Source: Cydia pomonella (taxonomy: Eukaryota > Arthropoda > Insecta > Lepidoptera > Tortricidae). From it: a stretch of 64,000 bases of DNA. The stretch covers positions 9,903,986 to 9,967,985 of the forward strand of contig NC_084730.1 in assembly GCF_033807575.1 (NCBI RefSeq). Direction: 5' to 3'. The position numbers were made by a program, and so were the translations under genes. The notes beneath the pieces are model-generated. The model was given only the letters and a program-made list of their open reading frames with translations. It did no database searches and had not been told where the DNA came from. Below, piece after piece: positions 11,180 to 22,968 of the stretch. Within the stretch, counting starts at the first letter, position 1; every line of letters begins with the position of its first letter.

Positions 11180-12038
11180 TTTAGGGTTCCGTAGCCAAAT
11201 GGCAAAAAACGGAACCCTTATAGATTCGTCATGTCCGTCTGTCTGTCCGATTCTGTCACAGCCACTTTTTTCCGAAACTATAAGAGCTGTACTGTTCAAA
11301 CTTAGTAAGTGGATGTATTCTATGAACCGCTTTAAGATGTTCACACAAAAATAGAAAAAAAACAATAAATTTTGGGGGTTCCCCATACTTAGAACTGAAA
11401 CTCAAAAAATATTTTTTCATCAAACCCATACGTGTGGGGTATCTATAGATAGGTCTTCAAAAATGATATTGAGGTTTCTAATATCATTTTTTAGGGTTCC
11501 GTAGCCAAATGGCAAAAAACGGAACCCTTATAGATTCGTCATGTCCGTCTGTCTGTCCGATTCTGTCACAGCCACTTTTTTTCTAAAATGAATAGTTTGC
11601 GCGAGAGACACTTCCAAAGTGGTAAAATGTGTGTCCCCCCCCCCCCCCCGTAACTTCTAAAATAACAGAATGAAAAATCTAAAAAAAATATATGATATAC
11701 ATTGCCATGTAAACTTCCACCGAAAATTGGTTTCAACGAGATCTAGTAAGTAGTTTTTTTTAATACGTCATGAAATTAAAAAAAATTTTTTTTTTTTCAA
11801 CATACCCATACATGTGGGGATCCATATCTATGGATAGGTCTTCAAAAATGATATTTAGGTTCCTAATATAATTTTTTTCTAAAGTGAATAGTTTGCGCGA
11901 GAGACACTACCAAAGTGGTAAAATGTGTGTCCAAAGTGGTAAAATGTTGAACGAGATCTAGTAGTTTAAGTAGTTTTTTTTAATACGTCATAAAGGAACC
12001 CTTCTTGGGCGAGTCCGACTCGCACTTGGCCGCTTTTT
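11180..12038 (+). repeat. 'agggttccgtagccaaatgg' dispersed element, copy with duplicated head
   Basis: It starts with TTAGGGTTCCGTAGCCAAAT and ends with GGGCGAGTCCGACTCGCACT then TGGCCGC. The head occurs twice (about 11182 and 11492), so this copy holds an internal duplication or a nested second insertion. A second genomic copy is at 15654-16187. I recall this ending from many moth sequences, but that is memory, not a search. Confidence 0.7.
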
Positions 12039-12631
12039 GTAAAAATCTTTGTGCCTGTGTTTTTGTTATTTTAGTGTCTATTGTGGCAAACAAATAAACA
12101 AATTATTTATTTATCGATTGTTAATTAAATAATGACATCGTTGTATTTCTCCTACGATATGGACATTTCTTTAAAGTGGCTTTACACTTTCTTGTCACTC
12201 GTTGCATTTTCCTGTTGCTCGTTGTCTTCTGAGTCACCTTATACCTAACATATTACTTTAGAAAACATTCATTCGGCGATTATATTTTTCTAGCAAATAT
12301 TACTGCTATCTCCTGGGTGATAGGCCAGAAAAACGAAACAGGCATCCTTTGTAAAAAAAAACTTTATTAATAATAAATTTAATACAAACAACATATATTA
12401 CGTTACTGCCCTTTTTTTTATTTGGTAGGTACCTTTTTATTACTATTAGGATACTTTAATTATCTAATGTTTCCGAAATCGGTATTTTATAGGTAGTTTT
12501 TAACTCGACAGATGGCGCTATTATAATATTGTCTGTTGAGTTACCCTTTACATCGCTTGAATAAAGATAGCTTATGAACGTCGATCTGTGATTTCCAGCC
12601 GCTTAAGCTGACACAAAGATTTTCTTATCAC

Positions 12632-12664
12632 ATCACTCGTTGCCAAGATTGTCTCCTGGGTCAC
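12632..12664. repeat. Member of the dispersed GTCTCCTGGGTCAC motif family
   Basis: The sequence ACTCGTTGCCAAGATTGTCT is followed by CCTGGGTCACA. Related stretches in either orientation occur near 12220, 12308, 18829, 19043, 21996, 22088, 24128 and 25386. It is therefore one of a set of short related motifs spread over about 13 kb. Confidence 0.45.
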
Positions 12665-12691
12665 ATTGATACCTACGTTTTCCTGCGTTGT

Positions 12692-12812
12692 TATTTTTTA
12701 CCACGTCGGGGGCGAACGGCCGGCAAAAATATACGGCCAGCCTGGTGGTAAACAGTCACCGTAGCCCATGGACGCCTGCAACTCCAGACATCTTTGCCAC
12801 CGACGTAGTATT
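12692..12812. repeat. Dispersed 'CACCGACGTAGTA' repeat, copy
   Basis: It includes GGTAAACAGTCACCGTAGCC, then GACGCCTGCAACTCCAGA, and ends CCACCGACGTAGTATTAAAA. The same blocks appear at about 26980, 35290, 61125 and 62612 in various orientations. Confidence 0.55.
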
Positions 12813-12904
12813 AAAAAAACGTGTCAAGGTTTTCAAACTATTAGTTATTAGTTCGCTCAGTCACAAAAGTTAATAAATAAGCTGAAATTTGAACAAAAAT
12901 TATT

Positions 12905-13068
12905 GGCTCAGGATCGATTCGTCCACAATCCTATTTCGTCATCTTATTAACTTGTCATTATTGCCATATGGTCCACTGTTCTGGTTGGTTAACATTCCTA
13001 TATCGTCACTTTCCTATGTGGTCCACAGTGCTAACTCGTCAACATTCCTATATGGTCCACAGTGTTGG
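12905..13068. repeat. Degenerate short tandem array
   Basis: Variants of the phrase 'CATTCCTATATGGTCCACAG' followed by 'CTCGTCAA' recur about four times with irregular ~27-55 bp spacing. No coding capacity is seen. Confidence 0.45.
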
Positions 13069-13069
13069 T

Positions 13070-14680
13070 AAAAATTACATCGTATGAGAAAATGATCGCA
13101 AATAAATCGGCTGACGACACATTTTGTTTACTTAATACTAGTTCTGTCCTAATTATAAATCTGTGTCATATCATATATCCTTTTTTCTTCATAAAGAGTG
13201 GATATACAAAAATAAGTAGGTAACATTAAATATCCAATGCCTTAATTTTCTTTATAATAATTGTTTTGAAGATGGTTTAGAACGTAAACGTTCTGAGAAA
13301 TGTGCCAGACACCACAGAGGAAAAATAGAAGACATAGCCGAAAGTGCTTTTTGCAAAATTAGGTCATATTTTAACGCAAAATTTCAGAAACAGGTTTAAT
13401 AAAACAAACATTGTTTTAATTAAATATATTTGATCACATATCACATCATTATTATGTAAATAATATGTAATAAAGTATGTACCTACTTACTTAATATAAC
13501 TAAGTGTTTTAGGAACTACCTTTGTAAAATTGTAAAAAAAAAATGGTATCTAAGTATGTATATTGAGACTTATTTTTGCTTATACCTCTTAAAGTTTACA
13601 GCTTTATCAACTAATGTCTTTTGGGCCACTTTTTATAATAATTAATCAAGAACTTTAACTCTTCAAGCGGTATATGTCGTTTTAGAGTTGTTGGAATTTT
13701 GATTTTATTTCAATTAATCAAATTTCAATTTTAAATGACGTAATCGGTCGGGAGCCGACGGCCTACCACTCCAAGGGTTAAAAACATAACATTTTTATTT
13801 CACAAATCAATAGTTGGATCGTTAAACGATTAATCGGTTGATTACCTAAATGGATATTATATATAACGCACCTCCTAAACAAAGCAAAAGTACATAAATG
13901 AATTTTTGGACGTTATATTTACTACACTCTTTTGTCTATGGCTACCGCACAGTTAAGCACAATTCTGCCAAAAACGAGTATCCAGCTTCACACGGCTGAT
14001 AAGAGAGTAAATCATAAAAAATCCGATAGAGAGATATCGTTAATCTGTGTAATAGGTGGAACAAAATATAACGGACACAATTTAACATCAACCACCACCA
14101 ATTTTGTACCAAACCCCCTCTCCCTAATTCTACGTCATGTACGTGAACCGTGAACGTATTAGTTCATTGTAAGATAAGTTTACTAATTACTTTGGACATT
14201 AAAAGCACATGGAACATTAATAGCAACAAACATAAAGTGTATATATATTTATAGTTTTATGTATCAAGATATTTACACGTAATTCCAAATTTTTCCACAA
14301 CTAATTTGACGTTGATGATGGACAGATGGACATTACAAAGGTAGTTCTTAAAATACTCTAATTGTATTTACCATCAGTAACAAAAACAACACTGAACAAT
14401 AAAGATTCCATTGACATTTGACAAACAAGAGGGATGCAGGCATGTGTTAAAAAGAAACAATAATATACAAATATACATACCCTGTATAAGATCGTTTTAA
14501 GAACAAAAGATACCAAAGTTCTTTTAGTTTTTATAAGAAATATTAAAACATTTTAAGTGTCTTGTCACGCATTGGTTAGTAGTTATGAACCATTTGAAAA
14601 TTAAAAGAAAATGTTTTACAAAATTTCTTCTAAAAAACTGTGTTGTCTCTTGGGTAACAATATCACAGGGCATAAAATCA
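13070..14680. other. AT-rich intergenic stretch, nothing recognised
   Basis: Neither strand shows a convincing exon. A small open frame at 13932-14153 has no recognisable motif and no supporting splice or promoter context. Confidence 0.5.
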
Positions 14681-14686
14681 AGAAAT

Positions 14687-14902
14687 TTATTCACACAACC
14701 GTATCCCTCTTGCCATGAAATTTGACCCCACCTGCATATACTGATTGTGTGCAGGAGGGTCATCTCTCTCTGCAGCTGACAAGGGCGGATCCACCGTTGT
14801 GGGCACGTTGGGCATGCCCACAACCCTAATAGGGTGCCCTATTGATTCGCCGATTTTTGTTTCGCAGACGTTTTGGCAGAAGACTGTTTGGAAGAATTTC
14901 AT
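14687..14902 (-). CDS. Candidate small ORF or first exon, unknown
   Basis: The 71-codon minus-strand ORF begins MKFFQTVFCQNVCETKIGES and continues with a proline-rich part (GMPNVPTTVDPPLSAAE). Its composition is more protein-like than the surrounding DNA. A possible donor (ATGCAG followed by GTGGGG) lies after about 57 codons. I do not recognise it and found no partner exon. It may be a transposon gag-like remnant. Confidence 0.25.
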   Translation of the reverse strand: MKFFQTVFCQNVCETKIGESIGHPIRVVGMPNVPTTVDPPLSAAERDDPPAHNQYMQVGSNFMARGIRLCE

Positions 14903-15653
14903 TACGCAGAGGAGTCAGTTGGCATAACATTTATAAACAGATTTACTTTTCGTAGAATAATCGTTTGGTAACTCACAATTACCCTAGAAACCCGTGGTCG
15001 AAACACGATAGGAAGAGTGATTTTTAATAATTTACTAACATTACAGTGGCAATTGTTTTTAGCTTAAGGAGTCTTAGAAACCTGAAACATTTACAAATAT
15101 TAGTACAAATTTCTAAAAATAATGCCTGTTTTGAATTTTCAGGCGTAAGAGTCTTTTTTGTGTCTATTGCATCTATTTTAACAGGGCCCCATGGACTGCA
15201 ATAAATTGCTTGCGATTTCCGATACATTACTTTATACGCCGATAATATTTATGTGGTACCGCAATTGCTAAATGACTAAGTAAACTAGCTGTTATAATTT
15301 AACTGTCACTTCATTCGAAATTAAATTAACAAATAAATGTTACTAGAGTAAAACTTGTTTAATCGGACAGATTACTTGCCAAATGAAATTCTTAGGTTAC
15401 TAATACAATGTAGATTACCAAGTTTTTTGCCAAATAAGAAAGTAAGAAATAAATAAAAAAAACCCCCAACCAAAAGATCCAAAAGGTTACCAAAAGTTTT
15501 TGGCTTGATTCTCATTTTCCAAAGAATTTATCGTAAAAACATAAACACCAAATAATCATTTCCCAACTCAATACATAGCATAAAAATGTTTTGCATCGGA
15601 ACTTCTTGAAAAACAATGTTTAGACATTTCCGTATTTAAAAAAATTTCGTCAC

Positions 15654-16187
15654 CATTTTTAGGGTTCCGTAGCCAAATGGCAAAAAACGGAACCCTTATA
15701 GATTCGTCGTGTCCGTCTGTCTGTCCGTTTATGTCACAGCCACTTTTTTCCGAAACTATAAGAGCTATACTGTTCAAACTTGGTAAGTAGATGTATTCTA
15801 TGAACCGTATTAAGAAAAATAGAAAAAAAACAATAAATTTTGGGGGTTCCCCATACTTAGAACTGAAACTCAAAAAATCTTTTTTCATCAAACCCATACG
15901 TGTGGGGTATCTATGGATAGGTCTTCAAAAATGATATTTAGGTTTCTAATATCATTTTTTTTTCTAAACTGAATAGTTTGCGCGAGAGACACTTCCAAAG
16001 TGGACAAATGTGTCCCCCCCCCCCTGTAAATTCTAAAATAACAGAATGAAAAAAAAATGATATACATTACCATGCAAACTTCCACCGAAAATTGGTTTGA
16101 ACGAGATCTAGTAAGTAGTTTTATTTAATACGTCATAAATGGTACGGAACCCTTCATGGGCGAGTCCGACTCGCACTTGGCCGCTTT
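15654..16187 (+). repeat. 'agggttccgtagccaaatgg' dispersed element, second copy
   Basis: It is collinear with 11180-12038: the same head, the same internal block GGGGGTTCCCCATACTTAGA, the same ACGTGTGGGGTATCTATGGA block and the same end CGAGTCCGACTCGCACTTGG. It lacks the duplicated head of the other copy. Confidence 0.7.
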
Positions 16188-16317
16188 TTTATTCCTCGAA
16201 TAATTTAGTTGCCAAATTTATAGGTACGTTAATCAAATCAAAACATTACAAACCTAACAATCTTTTTTATATATAGAATCTACCTTTAACTTCAATTAAA
16301 TAGTAACTTAACCTAAC

Positions 16318-16500
16318 CACACAGTATTTTATGCGACAGTTCGTTTTTGTGGGGGTCGCAGCTCTAACCTAACCCGCTTTTCCGGCAACGGTTTGCCTCT
16401 CTGGGGGTCGCAGTTCTAACCTAATCTGCTTTTTCAAGAGTTCATTATTAAGAGTGTCGCAGTTCTAACCTAACCCGCTTTTTTGGCAACAATTCGTTTT
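16318..16500. repeat. Three-unit tandem repeat with telomere-like core
   Basis: A ~60-bp unit recurs three times around GGGTCGCAGTTCTAACCTAA followed by CCCGCTTTT. The core CTAACCTAACC equals two units of the insect telomere repeat TTAGG on the other strand. Two units alone are weak evidence for telomeric origin. Confidence 0.5.
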
Positions 16501-17024
16501 TATGTTATTGTAAAAAATAAATAAAAATAGACTAAACATGTTTGATAAACTAAAAATTGTTAAACATTTTTAAACCAAGTGAAACATTTTGGTCAAATGA
16601 ATGTTGTTGAATTATTGTTAGGGAAATGGTAATTTGTTAAATTGAAATCTGTCAAATAAATATATAGGAAAATTTTTATTGAAAAATGTACAGTTGGAAA
16701 AAAAATGTCGGGAAATTGTTTGGTTAAAGTTTTTTGGGTAAAATCAAAACTCTACCAAAAGTTACATCTAGGTACGAATAAATCCCTCTGCAAAACGATG
16801 TTCGGCGAAACGTCTGCGAATCAATAATCCACAAAAAATAGGTCGGGGAATCATTAGGTACCCCCTTATAGTCTTGTGACGTAACACTTTCACGGTCTAT
16901 TGAGATCGATAGGCTGATGATCGTTCATGAACGACGACGATCATGACTCATCCGATTTTCGGGTGGTTGGTGACCACAACCTTTTTTGAGGGCTGGATCC
17001 GCGCCTGGCAGCTGACTGTACGTA

Positions 17025-17163
17025 CAGTCGCCATCAAATACATCGGAGCGGCCAAGGTGTTCGAAATATCTGAACAAATCCTCTATTACCAACGTCAACG
17101 TGCATGTTCAGATATTTTTGAGCGCCTTCGGAGCTCCGATATGTCTGATGACGACTGTACCTA
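17025..17163. mobile_element. MITE, TACAGTCGCCATCA family, copy 1
   Basis: The left end GTACAGTCGCCATCAAATAC then ATCGGAGCGGCCAAGGTG is matched in reverse complement by the right end (GGAGCTCCGATATGTCTGAT, GACGACTGTAC). A second copy is at 58675-58812, and a damaged part lies at about 17258-17340. Confidence 0.7.
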
Positions 17164-17554
17164 ATGGAATTCGTATTTCAAAATACGCAAAATTACAATA
17201 CGTGGAGAATTCGTTATAAAAACATCAAAAACATGTACACTTTTCATTACATACATTGCTTTAAGATGTATTGGAACGAGCAAGGTGTTACAATGCATAT
17301 TTAGATATTTCTGAGCACCGAGGCCGCTCCCATATCCTCGTAAGGCCCAAGGTCCTACCTATAGGACTTATTCAGTTCTATGAAATTTAAATCATATTCA
17401 ATTAGGACAGAGTTGCATTTGTTTTGTTTCGTGCAATTTTCAAACAAAATAAAATCTACTGTATTCCGTGCACTATAGGTTCAAATTCCAGTGGCAAATT
17501 TTGGATTTTTCATTTCTATGGCTGGGCCTAAGAGGATATATCGGATAGTGATTT

Positions 17555-17692
17555 ATTTTACCAGTAGACCTAGCACAGAAGCGACGCGACAGCATATCAC
17601 CCGCGAGATATTCTAACTGTCCCTCTTTAATTAATACAGTTAGAAAAGGACGGATAGTTTATCTCGCGGGCGCGATACTGTCGCGATAGGTT
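17555..17692. mobile_element. Hairpin MITE
   Basis: GCGACAGCATATCACCCGCG followed by AGATA is mirrored by TATCTCGCGGGCGCGATACT then GTCGCGATAGG. An inner CTAACTGT block is mirrored by ACAGTTAG. The fold is imperfect but clear. Confidence 0.55.
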
Positions 17693-17764
17693 GCCAAGAC
17701 ACCTAAAAGTGTTTCTTCTCTGATGGATGTTATAAATTGAAAAGTGTAAGTATTGGAATAATTT

Positions 17765-18190
17765 AAGCTTACAATAAATTTAAAAGTTGAAAATTTACTG
17801 CCTTAGATGGAACTTGAAATCACGACCTCTGGATCGATACTCCAGCGCTCTGCCAACTGAGCCACCAAGACCTCATACATAGCCAGCGAATTTTTCCACT
17901 ATATAGGTCTAGGAGCAAGGAGAAATTAATTAATTTAGTATGGGTATTACAACGTTACTGGTGGATTTCCATTATGATTGGGAACTCCGGTAGGCGTTAA
18001 GAAGTATTACGCTCTTAGGGTAGATGTCGCTACGGTCCCCTAGACCGATATAGTGGAAAAATTAGCTGGCTATGGATGAGATCCAGGTGGCTCAGTTGGC
18101 AGAGCGCTGGAGTATCGATCCAGAGGCCGTGAGTCCAAGTCTCACCCACGGCAGTAATTTATCCACTTTTAAATTTATTGTAAGCTTAAT
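17765..18190. mobile_element. Two tRNA-derived SINEs facing each other
   Basis: A SINE at about 17765-17912 (minus) and one at about 18033-18190 (plus) form a large inverted repeat. Each carries GGTGGCTCAGTTGGCAGAGC (A-box and D-arm-like), a CTGGA/TCCAG anticodon-like stem and a T-arm-like segment (GTGAGTCCAAGTCTCAC in the right copy). There is no matching acceptor stem, so these are tRNA-like SINE heads rather than tRNA genes. Confidence 0.65.
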
Positions 18191-18475
18191 AGCATCATTC
18201 GCAGACGTTTATGCTTCTTAAAAATTTATTTAAGTGTATTTTTCGATAAATGTTCAACGTAAGCCTCATCTCATAAGTTTGTTTCACATCTATTACATTA
18301 AAAATCTACTTAAAATGGCAGTTTCACATAAGAAATACATCTATAATTCAACAGAGAATAAAGTTATAACAGAGTGCTAAGGTCTCAAAAAACGTGCCAT
18401 TAAAATTAGGAAACCAAGATATTAATATGTGACTGAAAATTTGACTATTTTACGGTACATATGGTGGTACTTTAA

Positions 18476-18610
18476 AGGTTGTCTGGAAGAGATCGCTTTT
18501 TAGCGATAAGACCGCCTGTTGTTACCTGGTTCTATTTTCCTTTAAAATTCATTTGTAGTTTTACATGTATGTAAAATGTATAATTGTTGGTGCAATAAAG
18601 AATATTTACT
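18476..18610 (+). repeat. LINE/SINE 3'-end repeat (GATCGCTTTTTAGCGAT family)
   Basis: It reads GGAAGAGATCGCTTTTTAGC then GATAAGACCGCCTGTTG, and ends in GTGCAATAAAGAATATTTAC with a short (TTAC)n tail. A reverse-strand copy is at 23690-23805. The tail and AATAAA suggest the 3' end of a retroposon. Confidence 0.65.
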
Positions 18611-18617
18611 TACTTAC

Positions 18618-18832
18618 TTTACCGCACTAGTGCGGGAATCAGCACATCACGTAACTATGTTGAAAATTTAAAGAGCCATATGTACTGTAAAACGTTGGAC
18701 GATACATGTGCGAATAGGTGATTTGCAACTCGTGTCGATTTAAAACACTGCCTTCGATCGTGTTTTAATTTATCGCGACTCGTTTCGAATTTCCTATTTT
18801 TCGCACTTGTAATGTACCTGCTATTTGCTGTC
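18618..18832 (-). repeat. Dispersed repeat shared with 59690-59960, copy 1
   Basis: Blocks CGCACTAGTGCGGGAATCAG, GAGCCATATGTACTGTAAAA, GCAACTCGTGTCGATTTAAA and TTTATCGCGACTCG recur in reverse complement at 59740-59960. It is a short non-coding dispersed element. Confidence 0.6.
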
Positions 18833-19806
18833 TCCTGGCTCACGTGAACGTCCCTGTAGCACTGAATTAAACTCTCTTCTCTATTATAAAAAAAGTATTT
18901 TATATTTGATTGGGTACTTTCTAGACAATCTCACATACTATTACTTAAAAAGCTAAATGCGACAGCAAATTGGATCTTTTTCTGTAAGTATTTATAGTTT
19001 TTGTAAAAACTTGTATATTCTCGTTGCTGTAATCATGTGAATCATGTCTCCTGGATAACTCTTAAATATATTTGTAAAACATCAAATATAAAATTGTAAC
19101 TGTAACAAATGCAAACTTATATTTCCTAAGTTACAAATATCTAAAAAAACTGTGTCTAGTTGTATGATTGCCTCTTAGCTAATTAAATTGAATTAGACTA
19201 TACTTCGCGGCGTAATGGTTCCTATGACAGTTGCTTCAAGTACATTTTATTTGGGCTTAATTGAAAAATAATAGGCGTAATATATTATTACTTAAATGGG
19301 TATATCATTTCCAAATAAATTAATGTGATAATTTCAAAAAAATTGTGCACATACATTTTATGTGACAGCTACGCTTCACAGGTGACCGAAGAGCTGGCAG
19401 CTGTCTCGCACAACGTACTAGCATCGCAATAATAATAATAAAAATAAACTGCTATAGGAAACATCGTTCGACGCGCGAGGTATAACGAATGTTTACGGAC
19501 ACACGACATGACACTTCAGTGAGATATATTTTACAGAAATTTGCCAAACCTCAGGCACTTGTATTCATCAGTTTCATGACCTGTTTTTTACAAAAATATT
19601 TGTACAAAAACGATCCATTGTTTAAATAAAATGCATTGAATTATATATAATAATTGAATAGTATCAAAATAAAAATCTTTTTTCTATTCTTTGCATACAA
19701 GGGGTGAAGGAGAACCTGAAGGATTTTAATTTTGTATTCCTGATCAGATTTCGTCTACGATATAAGTAGAAAGTTCAGAGGATTAGGCTAGATTTAAAAA
19801 TATAGT

Positions 19807-20200
19807 ATTTTTCAAACTCGATGGGTAGGATGACATATGCAGTTTCCATATAATTTATAACCTAAAAATACCAAATTTGGCAAAATTGTGTTGAGATGAT
19901 ATCCATCAGCGTACCCAAACCCATCGAGTTTGAAAAATAATATAATAATACAACTATCGTCTCCCACCATGGGGCTTTAAATGTAGGGCTTGAATCTATT
20001 CGCTAAATGCAGCTACTTTTACTATGGAGCCAACCAGAAATCATTATTTTTTAGGCTTTTCCAGAGAAAATTTCGACATCAGCTACAATGTATGAAAAAG
20101 CCAAAAAATATTCGCGATTCCGGGGTTAGTCCTATCATCAAAATTAGCTCAGTGTAGAGTAGTAAATCGATGCAAAAACCCCATGGCGGGAGACACCCTG
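19807..20200. repeat. Two adjacent inverted repeats
   Basis: TTTCAAACTCGATGGGTAGG near 19808 is mirrored by CCCATCGAGTTTGAAAAATA near 19920. Next to it, GTCTCCCACCATGGGGCTTT near 19959 is mirrored by AAACCCCATGGCGGGAGACA near 20175. These are probably two hairpin MITEs side by side. Confidence 0.5.
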
Positions 20201-20835
20201 TATTTGTTTCCTTTGGCCTCAATGCGTGGTAAAATCCTTTAGGTTATTTCCAAGCACCCTATATAAGAATGTTTTAAATACAGTCGTATATTAATTTTTC
20301 TGGAGTAAATGGTGAAGGCATCATTTTGTACGCACCTGAAGACAATTCAATATACTTAAGTAAATTAAAAAAAACGACGTAATATCATTTTCCTTTTCCA
20401 AATACCTGAGCTATTTTATAATATAATGTTCGCAAATATGCGTTTAATTACATTAATTATTATTAATAAGACATATAATTTTGGTGTCACATTATATATT
20501 TATTTGTCATAATTTTGCCTAAACATAGGTTTAGAGTCGGTCCAAGCTAACTCTGCAGTGCATTTGATAGCACACTTCCACGCTCTATGCTATTAAAATC
20601 GCTGCAGAGTTATCTTGGTGTAACTCTACCTATCATTTTGTATAATTTAGCTAGGTATACTACAAGATACTTTAACATATACATTGTGTTTTTATTGAAT
20701 TCCGTTAACTTCGGGGTATGACTAAGTACATTTAAGTAAACTAAATGGCATAGGTAATTTTCGAAAACATTTATATTTCCTGAAATTAATTAACTGCTGC
20801 ATATCGCGTTATTATAAAACGGGCATTATTATTTA

Positions 20836-20879
20836 ACTCAACCGTAATTTACTGTATTTACAGTAAATTACGGTTGAGT
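20836..20879. repeat. Perfect 20-bp stem, 4-nt loop hairpin
   Basis: ACTCAACCGTAATTTACTGT at 20836-20855 is the exact reverse complement of 20860-20879, with loop ATTT. It lies in gene-poor DNA. It may be a MITE core or a cruciform-forming site. Confidence 0.75.
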
Positions 20880-21461
20880 AAATCATACGATATAATGACC
20901 GGATATCCTACGGTTCGCCAACACAAACGTCACGCGGTACGACCGCTCTGCTCGCCGGTCTAACATCAACTGACTGTAACTGTCAGTGACGTCACCATGA
21001 CGTAAGCGCTCGAAACGTCTATACACTACATTAACCAAACAATTAAAAACTATGACATTTCGAACATCGACCGTTCTAGATAGTACTTGCATTAAGCAGC
21101 AAATGTATAAACTCGTACGAATACTAATCAATACGTAAACAAGCCCTAAGGCAAGTGTACACGTTCGTAGGGGCCTTATCAAATAAAAATAAATTACTGA
21201 TTATCTTCAAAAGGAGTTAATTAGAATACCGGTATCTTTGAGAAAGTAACTTAATTTTAGTTCCGGAATGCACCCCTGAAATTAACGAAAAAAAAACACG
21301 GTGCATAGATAATGAACATATTCGCAATATAATGTTGACTGGATATTTTTGTGTAAGTATCAAGTAAGTACTTTAAGTTTACCTAAATGTTGTCTTTCAA
21401 CCATAGACGCGTAATGTAATGCAAAATATTCTAGCTGAAGTCATGTCAAAGAATCTTTAGT

Positions 21462-21672
21462 TATAGGGACCGTGCGCGTTGGAGGGTCTGCCATCTTGTG
21501 GCCTGAATCGGAACCATAAACATGCACATGTACACGTCACGTGTTTTCTTGTGCATAGTAGGTTCTGCCATCTTGTGGGCTACATCGGAACAAAAAACAT
21601 CACATTTACGCCTCGCGCCAAAAATCTGACGGCTCCTGTGCTGCCTCCTACAGTTCATGCACGCTCCCTATA
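21462..21672 (+). mobile_element. MITE, Tc1/mariner-like (copy 2)
   Basis: It starts TATAGGGACCGTGCGCGTTG and ends CATGCACGCTCCCTATA, giving TIRs GGGACCGTGC and GGGAGCGTGC flanked by TA. It is homologous to 3615-3824 in the opposite orientation. Confidence 0.7.
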
Positions 21673-22862
21673 CAAAAGTTTAGCGTCTTACCTGTCTGTT
21701 GTTATTACGACAACGCTTTTCCATACAAACGCAGTCTCCATTTTCCTCTCTGGATATTAATTTATAAAGAAAATATTTTTTACACAATTTGATGTGTATT
21801 AACCACAGTTATAACCCTTCGTTTGATTTAATAGATTTTTATTATTATTTTAACAATTATGTAATTTGTTTTTCGCATAGCTATGATTAATATAAACATT
21901 AAATAGTGAAAAAATATTTTCCATCGTGCCAATATCGAGGGAATAAAATGGTGACTACGTTTTTAAGAAAAAGAGGTCGTCTACTATCCTCTTAAGATGT
22001 CTCTTGGGTCACTCATAAATAATATATTTTTCGTGGAATCACAAGACTAATTTTACTACTATTATTTATTTTTACATAAATGGAATCACTTGTCTCCTGG
22101 GTTACGCGCGAGAATTATAGCAAAAAGTAATTGACACACATATACAGTGACTGAGTGATATAGAATCTTAAATAAGATAAATTATTTAAAGAAAATCTAG
22201 AATCGTTAGGACATATCTATATCGATAATTTGATGTAGGTATTGATTTGATTCATGTTTGTCAAATATTTTAGGGAAGGATTTTTTGTTACTTAATTACT
22301 TCAATAATTTAAAGTTAATCTAATTTCAAGATCTAAATTAGTGTTTATTTCATTTACCTTATCATTTCCAGCTCAGAATTACAATTCCATTTTGGTTTTA
22401 TAAATTTAATTATAATGGCTAAAATCATATTTGGTGAAAGGTACGCGTAATAGTTTCACTATGTTTCTTTTCTATCTTTTCATGAGACTTTACAAATCAA
22501 ATCTAGTCTCGATATATAACTTAAGGCGCCGTGAGTTCAAGTCGCAGCTCGCCAAGCACTGAGCGGACAGCCGTGCGTGCCCTGACCGCGGATATCATTA
22601 TTTTTAAGTAATTACAAAAAGGTAATCGTTGAGTTCGATCCAAAATAAAATTGCGCATTTTTAGAAGCAGTTTTCATATTTTAGCATTGTTGCAAAAATT
22701 TTAACAAAATTTAAATGGTGCGTTTTATACCAAAGTTACTGGAGAGAGGCCTCAAAATTGCCATTCATATGTCATGGCAACCTTATTGTGATCTAAAAAA
22801 CGCTACGATTTTTCAAAAACTGCTCCCTGAACTCACCGCATCTTAAACCTATTTTTACGAGG

Positions 22863-22868
22863 TTTATT
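22863..22868 (-). terminator. Candidate poly(A) signal of codanin-1
   Basis: A minus-strand AATAAA lies about 100 nt downstream of the codanin stop codon, a typical position for a short 3' UTR. Confidence 0.4.
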
Positions 22869-22968
22869 AAGAGCAGCTCGCTTTGGCTGAAACTGTAACA
22901 TGTAGAGTAATTTTCGAGAGAAATGCTAAATCCCTTATTTAATATCTCGAAACTTATCTTCGCAACCC

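Noticed and set aside
17822..18155. tRNA genes
   Set aside because: D, anticodon and T-arm-like parts are present, but the acceptor stems do not pair and the sequence continues into SINE body. SINEs fit better.
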